A model generated the notes under the pieces. That model saw only the letters and a program-made list of their open reading frames with translations, searched no databases and had not been told where the DNA came from. Shown here piece after piece: positions 22,302 through 28,803 of a DNA stretch of 28,803 nt. The position numbers and the translations under genes are program-made. The DNA is from DASWRT01 sp036403035. Lineage in GTDB: Bacteria > Pseudomonadota > Alphaproteobacteria > ATCC43930 > CGMCC-115725. The stretch lies in contig DASWRT010000137.1 in the NCBI GenBank assembly GCA_036403035.1, positions 1-28,803 on the forward strand, in the 5' to 3' direction. Each line of letters starts with the position of its first letter. Position 1 is the first letter of the stretch.

Positions 22302-24614
22302 TCAGGCCGCCCGGCGCGGCTTGGCGGCAGGGACGGCAGCCGCCGGCTCGACCGGGACCGTCTGGCTCTCGCCCATCACATCAGCCATCGCGCCGGCCCA
22401 CCGCGCCTGATGCAGCCGCCGGTTGTACTGGCAGGCGACGGTGCGCGTGTAGCCGGCGTGCAGCTCGATCGAGCGCCGCTCCAGGTGGTACAGCTCGACC
22501 GAGGGCACGTAGCGGATGTCGTGCCCGCGGGCGCGGATCTTGAGGCAGAGGTCGCTGTCCTCGTAGTCGCCGATGATGTAGTCGGTGGTGAAGCCGCCGA
22601 CCCGCTCGTAGACGGCGCGGCGGACCAGCATCGCCGCGCCGGTGACGCCCGGCACCGACCGCTCGACGGTGGCCGGCCCGTAGTCGCGCGGGTAGCCCTT
22701 GTAGAAGTGGTTGTTGTACCAGTCGCCTCTGAAGTCGCGGCCGAAGAACAGGCCGGCATGCTGAAGCGAGCCGTCCTCGAACAGCAGCTTCGGACCGACC
22801 GCGGCGACGCCGTCCTCCGCCTCCAGCCGCGCGACGAGCCGCGGCAGCCAGCCGGACTCGATCGGGATCACGTCGGAGTTCAGGAGCAGCAGGTGCCGGC
22901 CGCGCGCGACGGCGGCGCCGAAATTGTTGGCGCTGGCATAGCCCAGGTTCGCCGGCATCACGACCAGCGTCATCGGCATTCCGTACAGCGCGTGCTGGCC
23001 GGCGAGCATGTGCTCGACGTCGGCGCGTTGCTCGGGCGAATCGAGGACGAAGACGATCTCGGACGACTCGCGCATCGCAGCGTCGACCGCGAAGGCGGCG
23101 ATCTGGAAGCGCAGGAAGCTCAGGTTCCGGTAGAGCGGGATGACGAGCGAGACCGCCGGGCGCACCGGGGCGGTCCCGTAGGTCACGATGTCGGGTTCGC
23201 CGGGCGCGGCGAGCGCCGCTGCATGCAGATGCGCCGCCGCCGGTCCGATGCAGGAATCGAGCATCGCGTCGGTGACGAGGCCGGCAGGCACGCTGCCGAG
23301 CACGGCGTTGCGCGCCTGGGCCGGCGGCAGGATCGTCGCGGACGGGACGAGGCGCTGAGTCAGTCCGGCGGCGGTCGCCAGCTCCAGCACGGGCTGGTGC
23401 AGGGTCGCGCCGTCGGGAAGCGGCAGGTAGGCGACGAAGCCGACCGGCTCGCCCTTCGGCGACGAATGCGCGCTCTTGACGAACTGCGCGTCGAGGTCGT
23501 TGCGCGGGAAGCGGTGGGACGCCGCGAGGAGGTCGTGCCGATCGAGGAACGCCCGGACCTCCGCCGCGACGACGAGGCGGTGCGGGTCGCGCACCCAGCC
23601 GCGCAGGAACAGACCGCCCGCATCCCTGCCGATCGCCAGCTCGACGGCGCCTGTGACGGCGGCATCGGCGGCGGTCGCCGCGGCGGCAGGCAGCGGCGCG
23701 CGGATCTGCGCCTCCTCGGCGGACGCGGCGCCTTCCGTACCGGTGCTGGAGGCGTTCCGCGCCACGAACAGCGCGTATTCGCGGATCCGCAGGTCGGGGC
23801 GCGGCTTCCGTGAGAGATAATCGACGAGCACCGGCGCATCGGCGCGCGGCACTGGGCGGCGCACGGCGAAGCCGTTGGCGCCGAACAGCAGCAGCTGCGG
23901 CGGCGCGCTTTCGCCGCCTGCGGCGGCGGCGAGGTTCCGGTCCTCGGCGGCGAGCACGAACGATTCGGCTCCCCCGCCCTCGTCGACGAGGACGAGCGCG
24001 GCATGGGGCGAGGGACGGACGAACGCCGCGCCGATGATCGCGATATGCTCGATCGCGCCGAACGAGTCGGCGAGACCGCCGCCATACAGCGATGCCCCCG
24101 GCCAGAGACGGCACAGGCGCACCGAATCGGACGGCTCCGGGACCAGCGCCGCGGCGAACCGGCGGCAGACCGCGGCGAAGGCCGGGTCGTCCCCGAGCCG
24201 ATGCGCGGCGCGGCAGGAATCGATCAGGAAGCGCAGCAGCCGGATGCGGCCCGGCACCGGGAGTCCGTCGAGCACCGCGGCGGGATCGAGACGGGGAGGA
24301 TTGCCGGGCAGCGTCGCGGAGGCGATCTCGCGACCACCCGCGGCGGTCACCGAGACCACCATGCCGGCGCTGGCGCCACTCGTCGCATCGGTCGCCGGCC
24401 AGCGCAGCGCCAGGATTCGCCGTGCGCCGCCGTTCTCCGTCGGGATCGACGCGGCGAGATACGGCCGCGCGACGAGCCGTCCGTCGACATGCACCGCGCT
24501 GATGCCGCCGCGCGTCTGAGTCGCCGACTCGTCCCAGACGACGGCGATCACTCCCTGTGCGATGGCATGGATGGTCGAGCCGGTGAAGTCCGAATCGAAG
24601 GCGGTGACGATCAT
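22302..24614 (-). CDS. Large GT2 glycosyltransferase with N-terminal accessory modules
   Basis: A 770-residue protein. The first 280 residues are a region of unknown fold. A beta-rich module (about 322-430) with GGLFLRGWVRDPHRLV and VGFVAYLPLPDG is shared with the gene at 17694. The C-terminal GT-A domain begins at SLVIPLYRNLSFL (489-501). It has NLGYASANNFGAA and the metal-binding NSDV (579-582), then KLLFEDGSLQHAG, GAAMLVRRAVYERVGGF, and DYEDSDLCLKIRARG with the acceptor-activating acidic residues. It appears catalytically complete. ATG 24614 is preferred over the GTG five codons upstream; neither has a clear SD. It is the first gene of the glycosyltransferase operon. Confidence 0.9.
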   Translation of the reverse strand: MIVTAFDSDFTGSTIHAIAQGVIAVVWDESATQTRGGISAVHVDGRLVARPYLAASIPTENGGARRILALRWPATDATSGASAGMVVSVTAAGGREIASATLPGNPPRLDPAAVLDGLPVPGRIRLLRFLIDSCRAAHRLGDDPAFAAVCRRFAAALVPEPSDSVRLCRLWPGASLYGGGLADSFGAIEHIAIIGAAFVRPSPHAALVLVDEGGGAESFVLAAEDRNLAAAAGGESAPPQLLLFGANGFAVRRPVPRADAPVLVDYLSRKPRPDLRIREYALFVARNASSTGTEGAASAEEAQIRAPLPAAAATAADAAVTGAVELAIGRDAGGLFLRGWVRDPHRLVVAAEVRAFLDRHDLLAASHRFPRNDLDAQFVKSAHSSPKGEPVGFVAYLPLPDGATLHQPVLELATAAGLTQRLVPSATILPPAQARNAVLGSVPAGLVTDAMLDSCIGPAAAHLHAAALAAPGEPDIVTYGTAPVRPAVSLVIPLYRNLSFLRFQIAAFAVDAAMRESSEIVFVLDSPEQRADVEHMLAGQHALYGMPMTLVVMPANLGYASANNFGAAVARGRHLLLLNSDVIPIESGWLPRLVARLEAEDGVAAVGPKLLFEDGSLQHAGLFFGRDFRGDWYNNHFYKGYPRDYGPATVERSVPGVTGAAMLVRRAVYERVGGFTTDYIIGDYEDSDLCLKIRARGHDIRYVPSVELYHLERRSIELHAGYTRTVACQYNRRLHQARWAGAMADVMGESQTVPVEPAAAVPAAKPRRAA

Positions 24615-24644
24615 CGATGCCTGCGCCACGCGGAAGAGGGAAGT

Positions 24645-24687
24645 CGAAAAGGGCGGCGGCCCGCGACGATGATCGCCGCGGGCCGCC
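24645..24687 (-). terminator. Hairpin between the RTX gene and the glycosyltransferase operon
   Basis: On the minus strand an 11-bp perfect stem (arms 24677-24687 and 24655-24665, 11-nt loop) is followed by GCCC and four T. It starts about 12 nt past the RTX stop. The short T-run suggests partial termination, which would make RTX protein far more abundant than the enzymes downstream. Confidence 0.6.
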
Positions 24688-24698
24688 TAACAGACCGT

Positions 24699-25466
24699 TT
24701 AGACGATCTTGAAGTAGCCGTCGGGATGGTTGTGGATGTCCTCGGCCTTGATGCCGAGCAGCGTGATCGTATCGCCGTGGCCGAGGTTGATGACGGCGTT
24801 GCCGTCGTGGTCGCTGCCGACGTGGGACGCGACGTCCGTGGCATTGCCGATATGCAGGCCGTTGATGTTCTTCGCGATCTGGATCATGTCCCCGTTCGAG
24901 AAGTCCATCACGACGTCCTTGCCGCCGCCGCTCGTGAACACGAACGTGTCGTTGCCCGAGCCGCCGATCAGCGTGTCGTTGCCGGCGCCGCCGACAAGGT
25001 TGTCGTTTCCTGCGCCGCCGACCAGCAGGTCGTTGCCGGCGCCGCCGACGAGATGGTCGTTTCCGTCGCCGCCGGCGAGGCTGTCGTTGCCGTTGCCGCC
25101 GTCGAGGTAGTCGTCGCCGCTACCGCCGTTCAGCGCGTCGTTGCCGTTGCCGCCGAACATCGTGTCGTTGCCGCCGCCGCCGCTCAGCAGATCGTTGCCG
25201 TTGCCGCCGTCGAGGTAGTCGTTGCCCTCGCCGCCGAAGAGCGCGTCATTGCCGTTCTCGCCGAACAGAATGTCGTCGCCCTTGCCGCCGTCGACATAGT
25301 CGTTGCCGTTGCCGGCGAGGACGAGGTCGCCGTCCGTCCCGCCGAAGATCGTGTCGTCGCCGTTCAGCCCGAAGATGAAGTCGCCGCTGTCATGACCGTG
25401 CAGCAGGTCGCCTCCGTTCGTGCCGAAAACGACGTCGTCGTAAGAACCGCCAGGAATCGTCGCCAT
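24699..25466 (-). CDS. RTX calcium-binding repeat protein
   Basis: A 255-residue protein made almost wholly of about 18 tandem nonapeptides of the type GG-x-GND-x-L-x. They run from near residue 15 to 175 and form a parallel beta-roll that folds on binding calcium outside the cell. A C-terminal domain (DVVMDFSNGDMIQIAKNI to the end GYFKIV) resembles the cap and uncleaved type I secretion signal. No Sec signal exists. No ABC exporter, MFP or TolC for it is next door. Start codons at 25466 and 25490 are both without a good SD; the former gives the MATI opening usual in short RTX proteins. It is possibly a small adhesin, S-layer-like or matrix protein linked to the adjacent glycan genes. Confidence 0.92.
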   Translation of the reverse strand: MATIPGGSYDDVVFGTNGGDLLHGHDSGDFIFGLNGDDTIFGGTDGDLVLAGNGNDYVDGGKGDDILFGENGNDALFGGEGNDYLDGGNGNDLLSGGGGNDTMFGGNGNDALNGGSGDDYLDGGNGNDSLAGGDGNDHLVGGAGNDLLVGGAGNDNLVGGAGNDTLIGGSGNDTFVFTSGGGKDVVMDFSNGDMIQIAKNINGLHIGNATDVASHVGSDHDGNAVINLGHGDTITLLGIKAEDIHNHPDGYFKIV

Positions 25467-25559
25467 AAAGATACCCGTCGTTATTTTCATTGAAGGCGGT
25501 GACCGCCGCAGTAGGCCGTCCGGCCCCGAGAGGGCCGGTTCATGGCTCGCACCATGACC

Positions 25560-25800
25560 ACCGATCGTGATCAGTTCTCGCGGTTGCGAATTAAAGAGAG
25601 ATTAATTCCACTGGCGGTGGAGTAGTAATCGTCTAGGATTATTCCAAAAAATAAAAGCAAATCCGCGTTTCGGTGACATATAGATGTCATATTTCACTAA
25701 AGTACGTGCCTACCTTTTCATCACATAGCAAATAAGTATTTGAAGTTTATTTAGAAAGATTGGCGAAAATTTTAGAGAAATCGACGACGAGTTCGAGGCG
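25560..25800. promoter_or_regulatory. AT-rich regulatory gap with a TGACAT palindrome
   Basis: Between the RTX gene and the divergently placed metallopeptidase gene lies a stretch that is far more AT-rich than anything else in the window. It holds a perfect dyad TGACAT-ATAG-ATGTCA (25674-25689), a candidate operator, and several A/T runs. Such islands bind nucleoid proteins of the H-NS or Ros/MucR type in related bacteria, which control exopolysaccharide and surface genes. No gene is credible here; short frames in it have no site or domain. Confidence 0.5.
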
Positions 25801-25863
25801 GAATGCGCGCTTGTTGCCGGGCTCCGGCGTTCATTGAAGACGGAACCGCGGAAGGAGGCTGCG

Positions 25864-26733
25864 ATGCGTTTTGGCGACGACCGCGAGAGCGAGAACATCG
25901 AAGACCGGCGCGGCTTCCCGATATCGCGCGGCGGGCTTGCCGGCGGCGGGATCGGGGCGATCGTCATCGTCGTCGTCGGGCTTCTGCTCGGCGTCGATCC
26001 GAGCACCCTGCTCCAGCTCGTCGCAGGCGGCGGCGGAAATCCGGCGCCGGTCTCCGGAACGTCGCGGCCGACCGGGCCGCGACCGGACGACGACCTCAAG
26101 CACTTCGTCTCGGTCGTGCTCGCCGACACCGAGGATACATGGCAGGCGGCGTTCCAGCGGATGGGACGGCGCTACGAGGATCCGCACCTCGTGCTGTTCT
26201 CCGGCGCGACGGATTCGGCCTGCGGCTATGCGCAGGCGGCGGTCGGGCCGTTCTATTGTCCGGGCGACCGCAAGGTGTATCTCGACCTCGCCTTCTTCCA
26301 CGACCTCAGCGACAAGTTCGGCGCGCCGGGCGACTTCGCCCAGGCTTACGTGATCGCGCATGAAGTCGGGCATCACGTCCAGACGCTGCTCGGCATCACG
26401 TCCCGGGTCGACGCGATGCGCCAGCAGGGCGCGGACCGCGCCCAGACGAACGCGCTGTCGGTCCGGCTCGAATTGCAGGCCGACTGCTTCGCCGGGGTCT
26501 GGGCCAACCAGGCGAACCGGTCGCGGCAGATCCTCGAAACCGGCGACGTCGACGAAGGACTGCGGGCGGCGAGCGCGGTCGGCGACGACCGGTTGCAGAT
26601 GCGGGGGCGCGGCTATGTCGTGCCGGAATCCTTCACGCACGGCAGCTCGGCGCAGCGCGTCCGCTGGTTCAAGCGCGGCCTCGCGGGGGGCGAGATCCGC
26701 CAGTGCGACACGTTCAACGCCAACGAGCTTTAG
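25864..26733 (+). CDS. Neutral zinc metallopeptidase (YpfJ type)
   Basis: A 289-residue protein with one N-terminal transmembrane segment (about 28-44) after a short basic cytoplasmic tail, and a periplasmic peptidase-like domain. The zinc-binding HEVGH is at 166-170, and the third ligand is probably Glu203 in RLELQADCF, both typical of PF04228. DTWQAAFQRMG, SACGYAQAAVGPFYCPGDRKVYLDL and GGEIRQCDTF also match the family. GGAGG lies before ATG 25864. The physiological substrate of this family is not established. It is probably an independent gene, divergent from the RTX gene across the AT-rich gap. Confidence 0.95.
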   Translation: MRFGDDRESENIEDRRGFPISRGGLAGGGIGAIVIVVVGLLLGVDPSTLLQLVAGGGGNPAPVSGTSRPTGPRPDDDLKHFVSVVLADTEDTWQAAFQRMGRRYEDPHLVLFSGATDSACGYAQAAVGPFYCPGDRKVYLDLAFFHDLSDKFGAPGDFAQAYVIAHEVGHHVQTLLGITSRVDAMRQQGADRAQTNALSVRLELQADCFAGVWANQANRSRQILETGDVDEGLRAASAVGDDRLQMRGRGYVVPESFTHGSSAQRVRWFKRGLAGGEIRQCDTFNANEL

Positions 26734-26957
26734 CGGCGAGCGCCGTTCGACGAGATTACGGAACGTATCGGACTTGTCGCATGCTGCGTCGCGCTATATT
26801 CCAACTCCGGCGAATGGTACGGCTGGGAAGCCGGTGTCAGTTGCCTTGAGCGGCGCCAGGGAGCAAAAGCTGACAATCGACATTTCTGCCGGGTAGTGGG
26901 AAAGCTGGGTCAGTGTACCGCGCCACGTGGATTGGAACGGACATCCTTTTGCGATGC

Positions 26958-27401
26958 ATGAAAGGGAGCCTATTCGGGCTCGCCCTCTTCATCGTGTCGG
27001 TCGTCCTTGCGCCCGCTGCTTCAGCTCATGGCTCGCACCACCATACGTCGACATCAGTTCTCAGCGACCAAGCGTTCCAGACCGACAAGTCGTTGCTGAC
27101 TCTCCCGCCCGCCTCTCCCGGTTCAACCGACAGCTGGAGAGACCGGATTCCGGCCTATTGGCTGAGCAGCGCCGGGCCGGATGCAGCCTGTCCGGGTGGC
27201 GATCCTGGCCGAAGCGGCCACGCGAATTGCTGCGCGGGACCCCTATGCTGCTTCGTCGCGTGCAGCATCGCGATGACGTTGCCGGACATCCCTTACCTCT
27301 CCGGATCGAAGTCGCCTTCCATGCCGCCCCTATCGGCATTGCTGTCAGTCGGCATCGGCGCGCAGCCTGCCGAACACCCTCCCAGACCAGTGCTCCGGTA
27401 G
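26958..27401 (+). CDS. Secreted His/Cys-rich hypothetical protein
   Basis: A 147-residue protein. A signal peptide (GLALFIVSVVLAPAASA) ends just before a His cluster (HGSHHH). The middle has HANCCAGPLCC and FVACS, and the end is PAEHPPRPVLR. The Cys/His content suggests soft-metal binding in the periplasm. It precedes copper-type genes by 180 nt on the same strand. A GTG at 26913 would add residues before the signal peptide, so ATG 26958 is preferred although no strong SD is seen. No named family is recognised. Upstream, 26734-26957 holds no other gene, and base composition falls slightly here. Confidence 0.65.
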   Translation: MKGSLFGLALFIVSVVLAPAASAHGSHHHTSTSVLSDQAFQTDKSLLTLPPASPGSTDSWRDRIPAYWLSSAGPDAACPGGDPGRSGHANCCAGPLCCFVACSIAMTLPDIPYLSGSKSPSMPPLSALLSVGIGAQPAEHPPRPVLR

Positions 27402-27554
27402 AGCGCAGGGCAACGCTCCGTCTGCCCTGAGCGGACGCCTGCCTGTCGGCTAGGTCGGTCTACAGCGTCAGAACCGTCCTGCGCGATCGCATCCGTGCGG
27501 GCGTCCCGTCATGCCGCCACCTGAGACGGCGCTTTTCAGCACAAACACTTACTC

Positions 27555-27569
27555 GGCCGCTTTGCGGCC
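27555..27569 (+). promoter_or_regulatory. Hairpin just upstream of the cupredoxin ribosome-binding site
   Basis: GGCCGC-TTT-GCGGCC is a perfect 6-bp hairpin ending 1 nt before the GGAG at 27571-27574. It would sit against the ribosome-binding site in the mRNA. The rest of 27402-27581 holds a weak CAGGGC/GCCCTG dyad (27406-27429) and no gene. Confidence 0.35.
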
Positions 27570-27581
27570 TGGAGATCAACG

Positions 27582-28094
27582 GTGATTTTTCGCTTCGTTC
27601 CGATCGCTGTCACAGCGAGTTTGGTCGTCGCCGCGCTGGCGATGCCCGCACATGCCCACGACGATCATGCCATGACCGGGAGCGACCCCCACCGCCACGG
27701 CGGCACCGCACACGGCGCTACCGGCACTGACGGCGCACCCGGCAACCCGTTCGACGCCAAGCGCACCGTCCGCATCGCTGTCGGCCACGATAGCTTCAGT
27801 ACGAAAGTAATTCAGGTGCGCGCCGGCGAAACCGTCCGCTTCGTGGTCACGAACGACGACTACGAATCCCACGAGTTCGGGATTGCCACCCCTCGGGAGC
27901 ACGACGAACACCGGGCGATGATGAAGCAGATGCCGAACATGCGCCACGAGGACCCGAATGTCGTGACCATCGATCCTGGCCAGACCAAGGAACTGATATG
28001 GCGCTTCGGGCAAGACACGAACGTGGAATTCGCCTGTGACATCCCCGGCCATGCCGAGCACGGGATGGCCGGCAAGTTCCGCGTCATGCAATGA
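27582..28094 (+). CDS. Periplasmic cupredoxin, probable copper-binding protein
   Basis: A 170-residue protein. A Sec signal peptide ends near residue 25 (PAHA), followed by a His-rich linker (HDDHAM, PHRHGG). A plastocyanin-like domain carries the type I copper ligands: His97 (ESHEF), Cys152 (FACDIPGH), His157 and Met162. A Met/His-rich loop (REHDEHRAMMKQMPNMRHE) lies between strands and may bind extra copper. The start is GTG 27582 with GGAG 7 nt upstream. It leads the copper module, 13 nt before a Met/His lipoprotein gene. It probably binds or shuttles periplasmic copper. Confidence 0.9.
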   Translation: MIFRFVPIAVTASLVVAALAMPAHAHDDHAMTGSDPHRHGGTAHGATGTDGAPGNPFDAKRTVRIAVGHDSFSTKVIQVRAGETVRFVVTNDDYESHEFGIATPREHDEHRAMMKQMPNMRHEDPNVVTIDPGQTKELIWRFGQDTNVEFACDIPGHAEHGMAGKFRVMQ

Positions 28095-28107
28095 CCGGAG
28101 CCGCGCC

Positions 28108-28491
28108 ATGCGCATTCCTTCAGCTCCGGCCGTTCTCGCGGCAACCACGGTCGGCCTTGCGGCCTGCGTCAGCGCCGCGCCGCTTCAACTTCCTGACGAT
28201 CACCCGGCCAGTCCGGCCGCCGCAGCGGGCCTCATCGACATCCCAACCGCTATCGCAGGCTACAAAAGTCCCGATGACTTCATGGCCCGTTCGGCGGCGG
28301 ACACCAACGCTCCGGCGGGCGGCCGTGCCGGTATGCGCCACGACAGCGGCGGCATGGCGGGCATGCAGCGAGATGGAATGGATCATGCCGCGATGCCCGG
28401 AATGAGCCACGGCGGCGGCAGCGCTATGGATCATTCCACGATGCCCGGCATGCGGCACGAAGGAGCGCCCCACGGCGCTGACAGCCAGTGA
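28108..28491 (+). CDS. Met/His-rich lipoprotein
   Basis: A 127-residue lipoprotein. The signal peptide ends in GLAAC with the acylated Cys at residue 20. The second half is repetitive: GGMAGMQRDGMDHAAMPGM, then SHGGGSAMDHSTMPGM, then MRHEG. Such Met- and His-dense runs bind Cu(I)/Cu(II) in periplasmic copper proteins. GGAG precedes ATG 28108. It sits between the cupredoxin and the TolC-like gene, whose GTG start overlaps its stop by 4 nt. A copper-sponge or delivery role to an efflux pump is plausible. Confidence 0.85.
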   Translation: MRIPSAPAVLAATTVGLAACVSAAPLQLPDDHPASPAAAAGLIDIPTAIAGYKSPDDFMARSAADTNAPAGGRAGMRHDSGGMAGMQRDGMDHAAMPGMSHGGGSAMDHSTMPGMRHEGAPHGADSQ

Positions 28492-28803
28492 GGGCGGCAT
28501 TTATTCTCCTCGGCAGCGCCGCCGGGATGCTCCTTCTCGACGCTTGCGTCAGCGTGAACCCGGACGCCGCGTTCTCGGACGTCCAGACGACCGTCTCGGC
28601 TCGTCTCGGCGGCAAGGAGGTAAAGTGGAATCGGGACACGGAGGAGGATAAGGCCGCGCAAGACGCCGTCGCGCGCCTGCTGGAGAGCCCGTTGACGGCG
28701 GACAGCGCAGTCCAGATCGCTCTCCTGAACAACCGCCGCCTCCAGGCGGAGTACGAGGATCTCGGGGTCGCGCAGGCCGATCTCATTCAGGCTGGTCTTC
28801 TGG
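28488..28803 (+). CDS. TolC-family outer-membrane efflux lipoprotein, N-terminal part
   Basis: An open frame of 105 codons running off the right edge. The start GTG 28488 overlaps the preceding TGA (GTGA), so translation is coupled. The signal peptide ends in LLLDAC (Cys20), making it a lipoprotein like CusC-type proteins. The stretch LTADSAVQIALLNNRRLQAEYEDLGVAQADLIQAGLL matches the start of the helical repeat of TolC/OMF channels. With the cupredoxin and Met/His lipoprotein it points to a CusCBA-like copper or metal efflux system whose pump genes would lie beyond the window. Confidence 0.85.
   Translation, partial: MRAAFILLGSAAGMLLLDACVSVNPDAAFSDVQTTVSARLGGKEVKWNRDTEEDKAAQDAVARLLESPLTADSAVQIALLNNRRLQAEYEDLGVAQADLIQAGLL

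Noticed and set aside
24950..25440. Regular DNA repeats that could suggest a CRISPR or tandem-repeat array
   Set aside because: The 27-bp period encodes RTX nonapeptides in frame, with no constant repeat/unique spacer pattern.
24003..25493. Plus-strand frame with VVA-type repeats opposite the RTX gene
   Set aside because: The repetitive Val/Ala product is simply the reverse complement of the RTX nonapeptide codons.

Overview
The window is about 29 kb of very GC-rich DNA with dense, mostly minus-strand operons. It reads as an alphaproteobacterial chromosome. The clues are the codon use, the AAHS-type transporter, the Tat-exported molybdo-hydroxylase with a cytochrome c partner, the FNR/FixK-type boxes and the scattered intergenic palindromes built on CTCTCCCGCAAGGGGAGA-like arms. 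No genus can be named from the sequence alone. No rRNA, tRNA or CRISPR array is visible.

Layout. (1) 1-87 is the tail of a probable IS110-type transposase. (2) 186-1583 is a two-gene minus operon: a CtBP-like D-2-hydroxyacid dehydrogenase and a small unknown protein. (3) 1803-3315 holds two plus-strand exported proteins of unknown function, one a lipoprotein. (4) 3350-4498 is a CcdA-like membrane thiol transporter with a periplasmic thioredoxin. (5) 4624-4978 is a collapsed MFS transporter pseudogene beside an intact AAHS-type MFS transporter (5022-6401) and an atypical SDR protein (6597-7298). (6) 7637-11725 is a periplasmic molybdenum hydroxylase operon: a triheme cytochrome c, a 2Fe-2S subunit and a Tat-exported molybdopterin subunit. 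(7) 11836-12282 is a PA2169-type four-helix protein. (8) 12574-14198 holds a perfect FNR/FixK box, a cyclopropane-fatty-acid synthase gene, a second near-consensus box, and a strong terminator that may close a small RNA carrying CCUCCC motifs. (9) 14414-15479 holds a ribbon-helix-helix-like protein and a small conserved protein.

(10) 15515-25466 is a minus-strand surface-glycan cluster. In transcription order it is: an RTX repeat protein, a weak terminator, a large GT2 glycosyltransferase, a methyltransferase, a GT4, a large GT2-like protein that has lost its metal-binding motif, a second GT4, and a membrane-anchored coiled-coil protein. Three of these share a module with a GW-x-x-DP-like core. 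No flippase, polymerase or type I secretion genes lie inside the window, so the cluster probably decorates a product whose export is encoded elsewhere.

(11) After an AT-rich regulatory gap comes a zinc metallopeptidase (25864-26733). (12) 26958 to the right edge is a probable copper-handling module: a His/Cys-rich secreted protein, a cupredoxin, a Met/His-rich lipoprotein and the start of a TolC-family outer-membrane lipoprotein.

The items most worth a second look are the possible FNR-linked small RNA at about 14079-14198, and the glycan cluster with its shared module and its putative inactive glycosyltransferase.
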